Source: Sphingobacterium sp. xlx-96 (GTDB lineage Bacteria; Bacteroidota; Bacteroidia; Sphingobacteriales; Sphingobacteriaceae). Taken from it: a DNA stretch of 64,000 nt. Below the pieces are notes generated by a model. It was given only the letters and a program-made list of their open reading frames with translations, was not told where the DNA came from and ran no database searches. The translations under genes and the position numbers were made by a program. Below are positions 50,659-59,930 of this stretch, one piece after another; the stretch's first letter is position 1; the number at the start of each line of letters is the position of its first letter. Where the stretch lies: the NCBI RefSeq assembly GCF_011007365.1, contig NZ_WFKM01000001.1:614715-678714 (forward strand), given 5' to 3'.

Positions 50659-51237
50659 ATGAAACTGCATACACACTATAATGATCAACAGTTAACGGAG
50701 CTCATGCAGGCCGATGATCATGCAGCGTTTACAGAAATTTTTAATCGCTATAGTGCCTTGATATATAGCCATGCTTACAATAAGTTGCGCAACGAGGAAG
50801 AAGCCAGGGATGTGGTGCAAGAAATGTTTATCAATTTATGGATCAAAAGGGCTAGTTTGGATCCGCAGAATAATCTTAGTGGATACCTATATACCGCGGT
50901 TCGGAATGGTGTTTTGAATTTGATAAAGCATAAGAAAGTTGTCACCAATTATGCTGATCTCTTTAGCCAGATAAATCTTCAATATACTGCTTCCACAGAT
51001 CACCTCATTCGTGAAAAACAATTTGCAGCACTTATTGAGGCAGAAATAGCAGCATTACCACCGCGTATGCGTGAAGTGTTTGAGCTGAGACATAAAGAGC
51101 ATTTGTCTAATAAGGAAATCGCTGAGAAGATGCAGATCGCCGAATCTACCGTAGCCGATCAAATGAAAAAGGCCTTAAGAATCTTAAAACCTAAAGTCAG
51201 ATTTTTATTAATTATCTGTTTTCTTTTTAATAATTGA
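50659..51237 (+). CDS. ECF-type RNA polymerase sigma factor (locus C)
   Basis: 192-residue FecI-like ECF sigma factor: region 2 FTEIFNRYSALIYSHAYNKLRNEEEARDVVQEMFINLWIKR (about 25-65), region 4 LPPRMREVFELRHKEHLSNKEIAEKMQIAESTVADQMKKAL (about 133-173). The C-terminus is short and hydrophobic (FLLIICFLFNN), which is unusual for a cytoplasmic factor but common in this group. FecR follows 86 bp downstream. It should drive the susC operon of locus C. Confidence 0.94.
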   Translation: MKLHTHYNDQQLTELMQADDHAAFTEIFNRYSALIYSHAYNKLRNEEEARDVVQEMFINLWIKRASLDPQNNLSGYLYTAVRNGVLNLIKHKKVVTNYADLFSQINLQYTASTDHLIREKQFAALIEAEIAALPPRMREVFELRHKEHLSNKEIAEKMQIAESTVADQMKKALRILKPKVRFLLIICFLFNN

Positions 51238-51323
51238 TCTACATAAGTATTTTTTTAGATCCGCATCCCCAATTACCTTTCTTGAGTTGTATTACTCTAT
51301 ATACAGCATATATAAACCTAAAA

Positions 51324-52499
51324 ATGCAGGAAGAAAAATTTAGAATACTTTTAGAGAAATATATTGCGGGCAATTGCACCGAAGATGAAATAGCATGGTT
51401 GGAGAATGCTTATCTGAAGTGGAATGAAGCAGATAAAATACGGTTGACAACGCAGCAGCTCGAGGCAGCCCAGTCGTTTATGTGGCTTGCTGTGCAAAGA
51501 GAGACTTCAGGGCCTGAACAATCCTCGTCTTTCCATAGGTCGAATAAGTCAGGTCGGTCCATATGGCGCAGGATCGCCGCAGCTGCTGTGGTTTTGTTAT
51601 CGGTTAGTGTCGGATTATATTTTTATTTCATCCATCAACCCGTTGAAAGCACTGATTATTTGTTGGTTAAAAATAGCATTCAACCTGGGGGCAATCGAGC
51701 TATCTTGACTTTGGATGATGGTCGTACAATTAATTTGAGTAATCAAAAAGAAGGTATTGTGGTCGGCACTGATCAGATTAACTATAGTGATGGTAGTCCT
51801 GTTTATCCAAAAGACTTTTTGAGCGATAAGGAGAAACCCATGGCTATGTTAATCTTATCAACACCCAATGGTGGTCAATATCAAATCACATTACCTGATG
51901 GTACAAAGGTATGGCTCAATGCGGGTACCACCTTAAAATATCCATCTCGTTTTATTCACAACGAACGACGCGTAGAGCTAGATGGTGAGGCCTATTTTGA
52001 AGTGGCCAAGAACACAGAGCAAGTATTTGTAGTGACGAGCCACAATCAAGAGGTGCGTGTGTTAGGTACACATTTTAATATCAATGCATACCGCGATGAA
52101 GAAAGTATAAAGACAACCTTGCTCGAAGGATCTATTCGTGTGCAGAGTGAAAGGGTTAATAATTCCACCATTCTTCAACCAGGGCAACAATCCATTACAA
52201 GGGGGGGCAATATAAAAACTGTTAAGGTCGATCCAGAGAACGCTGTCGATTGGAAGAATGGCGATTTTATTTTTAGAGAAGATCTGCAATCGGCTTTGCG
52301 ACGTGTTGCACGCTGGTACAATGTCGAAATAGTGTACGAACCGTCTGCTCCAAAAGATCTAAAGTTTGGCGGCTGGGTATCTAGGGACAATGATATTGCT
52401 GCCGTATTAAAACTGATAGAATCTACTGGGAAGGTTCATTTTAAAATTGAAAAGCCTCTAAAAGGAAGTACAGAAAGGAGGGTTGTCGTGAGTAAATAA
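51324..52499 (+). CDS. FecR-family anti-sigma factor (locus C)
   Basis: 391-residue anti-sigma factor. The N-terminal cytoplasmic helix bundle (FRILLEKYIAGNCTEDEIAWLENAYLKW) binds the sigma factor. A transmembrane helix lies at about 88-107 (AAAAVVLLSVSVGLYFYFI). The FecR domain contains LPDGTKVWLNAGTTLKYPSRF and VELDGEAYFEVAK, and the C-terminal DUF4974 domain LQSALRRVARWYNVEIVYEP. The start at 51324 is chosen over an open extension to 51234, whose residues do not fit the family. Confidence 0.94.
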   Translation: MQEEKFRILLEKYIAGNCTEDEIAWLENAYLKWNEADKIRLTTQQLEAAQSFMWLAVQRETSGPEQSSSFHRSNKSGRSIWRRIAAAAVVLLSVSVGLYFYFIHQPVESTDYLLVKNSIQPGGNRAILTLDDGRTINLSNQKEGIVVGTDQINYSDGSPVYPKDFLSDKEKPMAMLILSTPNGGQYQITLPDGTKVWLNAGTTLKYPSRFIHNERRVELDGEAYFEVAKNTEQVFVVTSHNQEVRVLGTHFNINAYRDEESIKTTLLEGSIRVQSERVNNSTILQPGQQSITRGGNIKTVKVDPENAVDWKNGDFIFREDLQSALRRVARWYNVEIVYEPSAPKDLKFGGWVSRDNDIAAVLKLIESTGKVHFKIEKPLKGSTERRVVVSK

Positions 52500-52515
52500 A
52501 TACCTTACATATGTC

Positions 52516-52553
52516 TAAAATAAAGCCAGAAGTGCTACGAACACCTCCGGCTT
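52516..52553 (-). terminator. Minus-strand terminator in the FecR-susC gap (locus C)
   Basis: On the minus strand a 12-bp stem AAGCCGGAGGTG / CACTTCTGGCTT with two G-U pairs and a 7-nt loop, then a TTTATTTTAG tail. On the plus strand both G-U pairs become A-C mismatches, so it only works in the direction opposite to the operon. No minus-strand gene is present. Confidence 0.75.
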
Positions 52554-52640
52554 CAGTTTAGCAAAGATTAATAAAATTAGATTTACTAACCGATACAAGC
52601 CTATATCTATAAAACCAATTGGCCTGTAACAAAAACCAAA
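52517..52640 (-). ncRNA. Predicted antisense small RNA over the susC leader (locus C)
   Basis: Lies between the minus-strand promoter at 52646-52678 and the terminator at 52516-52553; about 120 nt. It would pair with the leader of the susC mRNA 90-210 nt before its start codon. A second exact -7 element (TATGTTTG, 52637-52644) would give a slightly shorter form. Same layout as loci A and B. Inference from signals. Confidence 0.52.
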
Positions 52641-52645
52641 CATAA

Positions 52646-52678
52646 CAAACCTATATAAAAATCTTGAAAATATACAAT
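52646..52678 (-). promoter_or_regulatory. Antisense promoter in the FecR-susC gap (locus C)
   Basis: Minus strand ATTG (52675-52678), spacer 21, TAGGTTTG (52646-52653). The -7 element is exact, and the layout equals the mRNA promoters at 16019 and 21339 but for one base of spacing. Confidence 0.55.
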
Positions 52679-52727
52679 TTGAACGATTTCTTGTCGATCA
52701 ATAGGTTTGTTATATAATAACGACAAA

Positions 52728-55700
52728 ATGTATAAAATATGTACCAATAAGGGAGCAATGTCCAAGCGGCACCTCTATAAATTCCTATTAATTATGCAAT
52801 CAGTCAGTATTTTTCTACTTGTATGTCTCATGCAGGTGAGTGCGGCTACTTTTGGACAGTATATTACACTCAAACAGCGGAATGCATCTTTGGAATACGT
52901 ACTTCGGGAAATCCGCAAGCAAAGCCATTATGATATTATTTATGATCTTGAGCTCATTGAAAAAGCTAAACCTGTTAATATTCAAGTCAGCGGAGTTAGT
53001 TTAGATGCGGCTCTAAAGCGTTGCTTCTTCAATCAACCATTGACCTATTCTATCGATGGAAAAACGATTACGATAAAGGATATTGAACGCAAAGAGATGA
53101 TTGCGTTATCGTCAAAAGATTTTTTGGCTGCGATCGATGTAAGGGGTAAAGTGGTCGATGAGCGGGGGAAGCCAATGTCAGGTGTGACGGTCCGGTTAAT
53201 GGGAAGTAGCCGGACGGCAATAACAAACGCGGAAGGAGACTTCTACTTTGAGAAAGTCGATGAGAAATCAAAGTTAATCATTTCTTATTTGGGGTATAAA
53301 GCGCAGGAAATTCCTGTTAAGGCTCATGTGGGTACTATAAAGATGAGTCCATCGAGCGACGATCTAGAAGAAGTTGTCATTACGACAGGTATATTTAACA
53401 AAGCGAAAGAAAGTTTTACAGGAGCTTCTACGACGATTACTGCCGAAGAGTTGCAGCGTTTTGGAACCCGCAATCTCGTAACGTCTATTCGAAATATCGA
53501 TCCGTCTTTTAACATTATTGAAAGCAATGCGTTTGGTTCTAATCCAAATCGTTTGCCTGAAATACAGATTCGCGGAAATTCCAGTATTCCCAATGTTGGA
53601 GATATTGGGCCAGGAGATTTAAAAGATCAAGCAAGAGCTGCTCTCAATACACCTTTGATTATTCTAGATGGCTTTGAAACTACGTTGCAAAAGCTGTTAG
53701 ACATCAATGAAAATGAGGTAGCAAGTATTACTATTTTGAAAGATGCATCTGCAACCGCTATATATGGTTCAAGGGGTTCCAATGGAGTAGTAGTTATTAC
53801 GACTAGGTTGCCAAAGGCTGGAAAGCTTCGCGTGTCCTATCGAGGAGATGTCAATTTTGAAGCACCTGATCTTTCCGATTACAATCTGCTGAATGCACGG
53901 GAAAAATTGGATTTGGAATGGAAGGCAGGTTATTTTGATGCTGTTAATGTGCAGACTGATGTACAATTGAAAGACTATTATAATTATTGGGTTAATGAGG
54001 TTAACAGTGGAGTTAATACCGATTGGCTTGCTATACCATTGCGAAATGGTGTAGGCCAACGGCATAATTTGCGATTGGAGGGCGGAGACCAAGCGTTAAG
54101 ATATTCTGCTTCTGTTCAGGTTAATGATATTCAAGGGGTAATGAAGGAGTCCGCTCGGAAGATTTTTAATGGGAGTATCTCTCTATCCTATTTATATAAA
54201 GACGTTAAATTCAATAATAATCTACAGATATCGCAAGCTAATGCTAGTAATTCACCTTATGGTTCCTTTGCTGATTATGCTGTAATGAATCCTTATCGGA
54301 AGCCATTCGATGATGATGGTAATGTTGTGAAAATTTTTACTGAATATCGTGGAAGCTTTAACTTTCTGCGGGGTAATCCTTTATATAATGCTACGTTGAA
54401 TACTTTTGATAAATCTGGGACTTCGGATATTACAAACAATACCAGTGTGGAATGGAGTATACTTAAAGGTTTACTATTAAGGAGTCAAGTGGGGATAACG
54501 AAGACAGTAGGTCAGACTGACCAGTTTAGACCTGCAGATCATACCGCATTCGCCAATTATGTAGAGAATGATGTTTTCAGGAAGGGAGATTATACGTATG
54601 GTATCAGTAATGGTTTGCGCTATGCCGGCTCATTAAATGCCTCCTATACTGTAAACTTTGATAAGCATACTGTTTTTGCGGGTCTTGATTATAGTATTCG
54701 AGAATCTAACAGTTCAAGCTATAGTTTTTTGGCCGAAGGTTTTAATAATCCCAATTTTGATTTTATATCGATGGCTTTACAATTTCCTGCAGGAGGAAAG
54801 CCCAGTGGTTCAGAAAGTTTAACGCGTTCCATAGGGCTTACTGGAAATCTAAATTATATTTATAATAACCGCTACTTTATAGATGGGTCTTTTCGTTTTG
54901 ATGGGTCATCACAATTTGGATCAAAGAAGCGTTTTGCACCATTCTGGTCCATGGGTTTTGGATGGAATGTTCATGAAGAGTCCTTTTTAGTGGATAATAG
55001 TTTCATCGATCGCTTAAAGCTAAGAGGATCTACAGGAATTACAGGTTCACAAAATTTCAGTGCCTATCAGGCTCTAGCTACCTATCGTTACTATACGGAC
55101 GATCGTTATTATAATTGGAATGGTGCCTATTTATTGGGTTTGGGGAACGAAGAATTAAGATGGCAACAAGCGCTAAAAAATAATATAGGTATCGATGCGG
55201 AATTTCTGCAAAGACGCCTTCGGGTGACAGGTGATTATTATATCGAGACTACACGAGACCTAGTTTCTTCGGTTAATTTGCCTGCTTCGAACGGATTTCC
55301 TAATTACATTGCCAATATAGGTAAAATGCGGAATAAAGGTTTCGAATTAAAAGTAACTGCTTTTATATTGAACCAAGGTAATGAGGGTTTTACATGGAGT
55401 GTTACAGGAGCAGTGGTTCAAAATAGGAACAAAGTTATTGAAACTTCGCAAGCGCTAAAAGATGCTCAGAAGGTGATTCAGGATGGAGCTGGTAGTCCAG
55501 GCATGATGTATGTTGAGGGCTATTCAAGCAATGTCATCTGGGTTGTTCCTTCCCTTGGAATTGATCCCAGTAATGGAAAAGAACTATTTATGGATGCCTC
55601 GGGTAGGCCCACTTATACATGGAGCGGAAACGATGTGAAGGCAATGGGCACTACTGAACCACGATACTTCGGTAATTTTAGCTCCATGTTGAGGTATAAG

Positions 55701-56111
55701 GGACTTACCTTAAATGCTTCTTTCGGATACCGTTATGGCGGGCAGCAATATAATTCAACCTTAGTGAACAAGGTAGAATCAAGTGATTATAGACTTAATG
55801 TCGATCAACGGGTTTATGATGATAGGTGGCAAAAGCCTGGAGATCATGCTGCTTTTAAAGGCCTTTTAAATACTACAGCTACTAACAAAAGTTCTCGATT
55901 TGTGCAGGACGAAAATGTATTGACTTGTCAAAATATTAGCTTACGATACGAGGTATCCGCAAAAAAGCTTTTGCAATCATTGAATCTCAATGCATTTAAT
56001 ATATCCGCGAATATGGCTGATGCATTTCAGCTATCAAGTATACAGAGAGAACGAGGAACTTCTTATCCTTTTTCTAGACAAATCTCAATGAGTATAAATG
56101 CAACTTTTTAA
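52728..56111 (+). CDS. SusC/RagA-family TonB-dependent receptor (locus C)
   Basis: 1127-residue outer-membrane receptor. Signal peptide with LIMQSVSIFLLVCLMQVSAATFGQ, STN domain (about 45-115, LEYVLREIRKQSHYDIIYDLELIEKAKPVNIQ), carboxypeptidase-D-like domain (about 135-205, KVVDERGKPMSGVTVRLMGS), plug (about 215-360, with IQIRGNSS, PLIILDGF and ILKDASATAIYGSRGSNGVV) and barrel ending ISMSINATF. The ATG at 52728 is preferred to a TTG at 52707. The plug has an insertion (GDIGPGDLKDQARAALN) between the TonB-type strand and the DGF motif, seen in a subset of SusC proteins. SusD follows 9 bp downstream. Confidence 0.95.
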   Translation: MYKICTNKGAMSKRHLYKFLLIMQSVSIFLLVCLMQVSAATFGQYITLKQRNASLEYVLREIRKQSHYDIIYDLELIEKAKPVNIQVSGVSLDAALKRCFFNQPLTYSIDGKTITIKDIERKEMIALSSKDFLAAIDVRGKVVDERGKPMSGVTVRLMGSSRTAITNAEGDFYFEKVDEKSKLIISYLGYKAQEIPVKAHVGTIKMSPSSDDLEEVVITTGIFNKAKESFTGASTTITAEELQRFGTRNLVTSIRNIDPSFNIIESNAFGSNPNRLPEIQIRGNSSIPNVGDIGPGDLKDQARAALNTPLIILDGFETTLQKLLDINENEVASITILKDASATAIYGSRGSNGVVVITTRLPKAGKLRVSYRGDVNFEAPDLSDYNLLNAREKLDLEWKAGYFDAVNVQTDVQLKDYYNYWVNEVNSGVNTDWLAIPLRNGVGQRHNLRLEGGDQALRYSASVQVNDIQGVMKESARKIFNGSISLSYLYKDVKFNNNLQISQANASNSPYGSFADYAVMNPYRKPFDDDGNVVKIFTEYRGSFNFLRGNPLYNATLNTFDKSGTSDITNNTSVEWSILKGLLLRSQVGITKTVGQTDQFRPADHTAFANYVENDVFRKGDYTYGISNGLRYAGSLNASYTVNFDKHTVFAGLDYSIRESNSSSYSFLAEGFNNPNFDFISMALQFPAGGKPSGSESLTRSIGLTGNLNYIYNNRYFIDGSFRFDGSSQFGSKKRFAPFWSMGFGWNVHEESFLVDNSFIDRLKLRGSTGITGSQNFSAYQALATYRYYTDDRYYNWNGAYLLGLGNEELRWQQALKNNIGIDAEFLQRRLRVTGDYYIETTRDLVSSVNLPASNGFPNYIANIGKMRNKGFELKVTAFILNQGNEGFTWSVTGAVVQNRNKVIETSQALKDAQKVIQDGAGSPGMMYVEGYSSNVIWVVPSLGIDPSNGKELFMDASGRPTYTWSGNDVKAMGTTEPRYFGNFSSMLRYKGLTLNASFGYRYGGQQYNSTLVNKVESSDYRLNVDQRVYDDRWQKPGDHAAFKGLLNTTATNKSSRFVQDENVLTCQNISLRYEVSAKKLLQSLNLNAFNISANMADAFQLSSIQRERGTSYPFSRQISMSINATF

Positions 56112-56120
56112 AAAATAGAC

Positions 56121-57548
56121 ATGAAAAATATGAAATGGATAGGGCGTTTATTGATCGGAGTGATGCTATTTACTTCATGCAATGAGTTTTTGGATGTTAC
56201 GCCAAGAACTGAAACACCCCAAGATAAATTATTTGCTACAGAAGTAGGCTTTAAAGATGCTCTCGCTGGTGTATATATTCAGATGAAGGATAATAATGCT
56301 TATGGGAAGGCATTAAGCTATGATAGGATTGAACGGCTAGTATCAAGTTGGGATGTCGCAGCCAATACGACAGATCAGCGATTAGGTCAATTTAACTATA
56401 GCGATGAAGGTGTTGAAAATGCATTAGCGAGCAGTTACGGACAATTGTATAAAGTAATTTCGAGTGTAAACGCTATTCTGGGCGAAATTGATAAAAGAAA
56501 AGACGTTTTCAAAACTTCAGGTTTGTATGAGGTAATTAAAGGGGAAAGTCTAGCTATTCGCGCATATTGTCACTTGGATATATTGCGGCTGTTCGGCCCG
56601 ATACCTAGTGATCCAACAAATGGAAATAAATTGGCCTATGTTACTACATTATCCAACAAGTTGAATAGCTTAACTTCTTTCGATGAGTACAAAAATCTTT
56701 TATTGAAAGATTTAGAAGAAGCCGAAAAATTATTACACATAGGAGATCCCATTTTGGAAAAAAATGTACAAGGGGCAAAAGATTCATATTTGTCTAAGCG
56801 TACAATAAGAATGAATTATTATGCCGTAAAAGCTCTATCTGCGCGAACCTATTTATGGTTCGGTAATAAAGAAAAAGCTTATGAAAACGCGAAAATTGTT
56901 ATTGAAGCAAAAAATAAAGATGGCGTGGCTCTATTTAAATTAGGTACTTCTACCGATATGACTACTCAAAATTATTTATTAACAGGTGAGCATATTTTTG
57001 GACTATATGATTTCAAACTTTTTTCAAAATATTCAGCTGATTTCGCCTCCGGTAATTTCTATAAAGGAGCCTCGTCTACTACCATACAGAACGAGCTCTA
57101 TGGAAATACAGGAATGGATATTAGAGAGGCTTATCTTTGGGAACAAATAACTTTGGCTAATCAAGCCAGACGTTATGTAATGAAAAAGTATAAAGTTCTT
57201 GAGAAACTCGGTAATACGGATATAGATACAAAACAAATCCCTATGCTTCGGCTTAGTGAATTGTTTTTAATTGCAGCAGAAACTGCGCCGATTATAGAAG
57301 CTAATGCTTTGTGGAGCCAATTTTATTTTGCAAGAAATGTTCCGGTGACGGCATTAGCGGATGACCCGATTCAACGTCAAATGCAGATTATGAAGGAGTA
57401 TAGAAAAGAGTTTTATGCCGAGGGGCAAAGCTTTTATGCGTACAAACGTTTAAATGCAGGCAATTCTAACTTTCTATTTCTTCCAGCAGGTGTAACCGTA
57501 AATTACCTCGTACCATTGCCCAAAACTGAAACTGTTAATCTTAATTAA
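56121..57548 (+). CDS. SusD/RagB-family lipoprotein (locus C)
   Basis: 475-residue SusD-like protein with lipobox MLFTSC (Cys20). Features: FLDVTPRTETPQDKLFATEVGFKDALAGVYIQM, SLAIRAYCHLDILRLFGPIPSD, and the C-terminal IPMLRLSELFLIAAETAPI with QIMKEYRKEFYAEGQSFYAYKRLN. Codon use is more AT-rich than in loci A and B, as in the rest of locus C. It is the substrate-binding partner of the SusC encoded 9 bp upstream. Confidence 0.94.
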   Translation: MKNMKWIGRLLIGVMLFTSCNEFLDVTPRTETPQDKLFATEVGFKDALAGVYIQMKDNNAYGKALSYDRIERLVSSWDVAANTTDQRLGQFNYSDEGVENALASSYGQLYKVISSVNAILGEIDKRKDVFKTSGLYEVIKGESLAIRAYCHLDILRLFGPIPSDPTNGNKLAYVTTLSNKLNSLTSFDEYKNLLLKDLEEAEKLLHIGDPILEKNVQGAKDSYLSKRTIRMNYYAVKALSARTYLWFGNKEKAYENAKIVIEAKNKDGVALFKLGTSTDMTTQNYLLTGEHIFGLYDFKLFSKYSADFASGNFYKGASSTTIQNELYGNTGMDIREAYLWEQITLANQARRYVMKKYKVLEKLGNTDIDTKQIPMLRLSELFLIAAETAPIIEANALWSQFYFARNVPVTALADDPIQRQMQIMKEYRKEFYAEGQSFYAYKRLNAGNSNFLFLPAGVTVNYLVPLPKTETVNLN

Positions 57549-57559
57549 TTTATTAGAAG

Positions 57560-58333
57560 ATGAAAGCTTATTCATATTTTTTAATTGCATGTATATCTAC
57601 GATGATCTATTCATGTAAGAAAAATCCATACATGTATTTTCAGGATATTGCAAGGTTACAATTCGGACCGGATGTTTCGAGAATTTACGATAATAATTAC
57701 AGGTTGTCAGATTCATTGAAACGCTATACATTCTATTATGAAGGTAAGGAGATACAGCAAGATACTGTGTTTTTTGATTTGTATGCAAGTGGAGGAGTTA
57801 GTGCACATGATCGATCATTTCAATTGGTACAGGAGGACATTCCAGGTGTAATGAACGCTATTCCTGGAAAACATTATAAAGCTTTTTCGGATCCAACTGT
57901 AGTTACAGAATATGTGATTAATGCAGGAAAGGTTCGTGCCTCTGTCCCAATAGTCTTATTGAGAGATCCTTCATTAAAGGAGAGCACTGTATCCTTGAAA
58001 CTTAAATTAGTTGCTAATGATAATTTTGGACTAGGGGAAACTAATAATTTATGGCGAAAAGTGGAATGGACAGATAGACTAAGTCAACCAACTCAGTGGG
58101 ACGCATCGATTACTCAATATCATTTAGGAAACTACAGTATTAAAAAACATCAGTTTATAATAGATGTGACTGGTCAAAAATGGGATGACGAGTTCATAAA
58201 ATCTATACGTACAGATAATGGTCTTTTAAGTTACTGGAAGTCAGTTATCAGTATAGCTGTGGTTAATTATAATATTGAACATCCTGGCGAACCATTGAGG
58301 GATGAGAATCGGGAGTTAATCGTATTTCCTTAA
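57560..58333 (+). CDS. DUF4843-type lipoprotein
   Basis: 257-residue lipoprotein (MIYSC, Cys19) with the DUF4843 pattern: YMYFQDIARLQFGPD at the start, FFDLYASGGVSAHDRSFQLV, GKHYKAFSDP, VPIVLLRDPSLKESTVSLKLKLVANDNFGLG. The domain is found almost only in Bacteroidota next to SusC/SusD pairs and PKD-like lipoproteins, as here. Probably an accessory surface protein of the complex; molecular role unknown. Confidence 0.82.
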   Translation: MKAYSYFLIACISTMIYSCKKNPYMYFQDIARLQFGPDVSRIYDNNYRLSDSLKRYTFYYEGKEIQQDTVFFDLYASGGVSAHDRSFQLVQEDIPGVMNAIPGKHYKAFSDPTVVTEYVINAGKVRASVPIVLLRDPSLKESTVSLKLKLVANDNFGLGETNNLWRKVEWTDRLSQPTQWDASITQYHLGNYSIKKHQFIIDVTGQKWDDEFIKSIRTDNGLLSYWKSVISIAVVNYNIEHPGEPLRDENRELIVFP

Positions 58334-58350
58334 TTTTTAAATCGAAAAAA

Positions 58351-59862
58351 ATGATAAGAATATATATGTTGAGTGTTTTGGTTTTACTGTTTTCCTCCTG
58401 TCTGAAAGATAAAACCAATACTGATTTTCTACCTCATGAGGTGATTACCGTAGAAGGAATCGAAAGTAGTTATACAAAAGTTTCTGAAATAGATCGTATA
58501 ATACTAGATCCACAAGTCACTTCTACAGACCCCAATGCTGAATTTGAATTTATGTGGGGAATTTATAATTCAAACATTGCTGGATTAGATACTTTATCGA
58601 AGTCTAAAAACCTAGATTACCTAGTCCGGAAGCCCGCAAATTCATGGAAATTGTTGTTTAGGGTAGCCAACAAAAATACTGGATACACTAAATATGTGAC
58701 ATCTGAATTAAGTGTAATCACTCAATTTACCCGAGGGTGGTATGTTGCGAAAGGAGATGCAGGTAAAACCGATGTGGATTTGTTTTTTACGCCAAGTACT
58801 ATAGTTCCGGAATCAAAAATGGAAAATGTATTTAACACTGTTAATGGCAGAAGTCTAGATGGAAATCCACTAATCATGAATTTTTATAATAACTATAGCG
58901 TTCCACTTGATGGAAAGCGAGTTCTCATTCGAGGATTATTTGTTGTTTCGGATAAAGATGCTACGGTAGTAGATATTAATACCCTTAAAGAAGTAAGGAA
59001 CTTTAACCAATTGTTTCATAGTGCTCCTACTAAAAAGCTTCCCGGCTTTGTTGGTCTAGGGATGTCTGCTTATTATTTTCTGAATGATGGCGGTTTACAT
59101 AGTGTTTATAGCAATGGAGAATTCGGAGTTAAGAAAATAAGGGACAATTTAAATACCCCCTATAGATTATCCAATTACTTTTTGACTTCTTGGGTTGGAG
59201 GAAATCCTATACTTTATGATGAGATAAGCAGTTCATTTGTGTCAGCTGACGGCAGTGGAAGTTATCTGACCACCATTCAAGATGCTGCTGGTACAAGTAT
59301 GCCCGCAAATAATAACAATAAGAAATTGTTGTTTATGGGTTTAAAGACATTTTATTCACCTTTTTCGGGCTTTGCTGTTTTGCAGGATAAGACAAATCCT
59401 AATCTTAAGATCGTGTCTAAAATTACCGAGACCGCGGTAGGGGGAAGAGCAAGCACGATACGATTGGAAAATGATACACTAAAGACCACAGATAAAATTT
59501 TCAATGCTACGCAATATGCTTTGTTAGATGGCGATGAGAATATGATCTATTTCTGTACGGGTAATGAGATTTGGTCAAGAAATCTTTCAAACGGCTTCGA
59601 GCAATTACAATATCGCATTCCAGCAGGAGAAGAGGTGACTTTCATGAGACATAGAAAGTATACGCGAGAAGCACCTTATAACTTCAATTTTATAATGGTA
59701 GGTACGAAAGTTGGGGGAAATTACAAGGTACGTATGTTTACGAAAACTCTAGGGAATTTATCTTCGGAACCCAAAGTAGTTCTTGAAGGAAAAGGAGCAG
59801 TGGGTGATGTGATCTATATTTCACCATCTGTAACCTCTACTACCTACAATAATACCTACTAG
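58351..59862 (+). CDS. PKD-like family lipoprotein
   Basis: 503-residue lipoprotein (LLFSSC, Cys17) with two PKD-like beta-sandwich repeats in the N-terminal third (EFEFMWGIYNSN, WKLLFRVANKNTGYTKYVTSELSV) followed by a beta-propeller-like region (GWYVAKGDAGKTDVDLFF, YYFLNDGGLHSVYSNGEFG, IYFCTGNEIWSRNL). This is the arrangement of the PKD-like protein that accompanies DUF4843 in SusC/SusD loci. Likely exposed on the outer membrane. 17 bp behind the DUF4843 gene. Confidence 0.8.
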   Translation: MIRIYMLSVLVLLFSSCLKDKTNTDFLPHEVITVEGIESSYTKVSEIDRIILDPQVTSTDPNAEFEFMWGIYNSNIAGLDTLSKSKNLDYLVRKPANSWKLLFRVANKNTGYTKYVTSELSVITQFTRGWYVAKGDAGKTDVDLFFTPSTIVPESKMENVFNTVNGRSLDGNPLIMNFYNNYSVPLDGKRVLIRGLFVVSDKDATVVDINTLKEVRNFNQLFHSAPTKKLPGFVGLGMSAYYFLNDGGLHSVYSNGEFGVKKIRDNLNTPYRLSNYFLTSWVGGNPILYDEISSSFVSADGSGSYLTTIQDAAGTSMPANNNNKKLLFMGLKTFYSPFSGFAVLQDKTNPNLKIVSKITETAVGGRASTIRLENDTLKTTDKIFNATQYALLDGDENMIYFCTGNEIWSRNLSNGFEQLQYRIPAGEEVTFMRHRKYTREAPYNFNFIMVGTKVGGNYKVRMFTKTLGNLSSEPKVVLEGKGAVGDVIYISPSVTSTTYNNTY

Positions 59863-59879
59863 GTTTATCTAACTAATTA

Positions 59880-59915
59880 TTCAATTGGCTCTTCTTGTTA
59901 CAAGAGTCAATTGAA
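59880..59915 (+). promoter_or_regulatory. Intercistronic hairpin before the first TlpA-type gene
   Basis: Fourteen-base arms at 59880-59893 and 59902-59915 pair with a single G-U (on the plus strand) and an 8-nt loop. No T-run follows, so it is more likely an mRNA-stability or attenuation element separating the surface genes from the two thioredoxin-like genes than a full terminator. Confidence 0.6.
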
Positions 59916-59930
59916 TTAACACATAAAATA

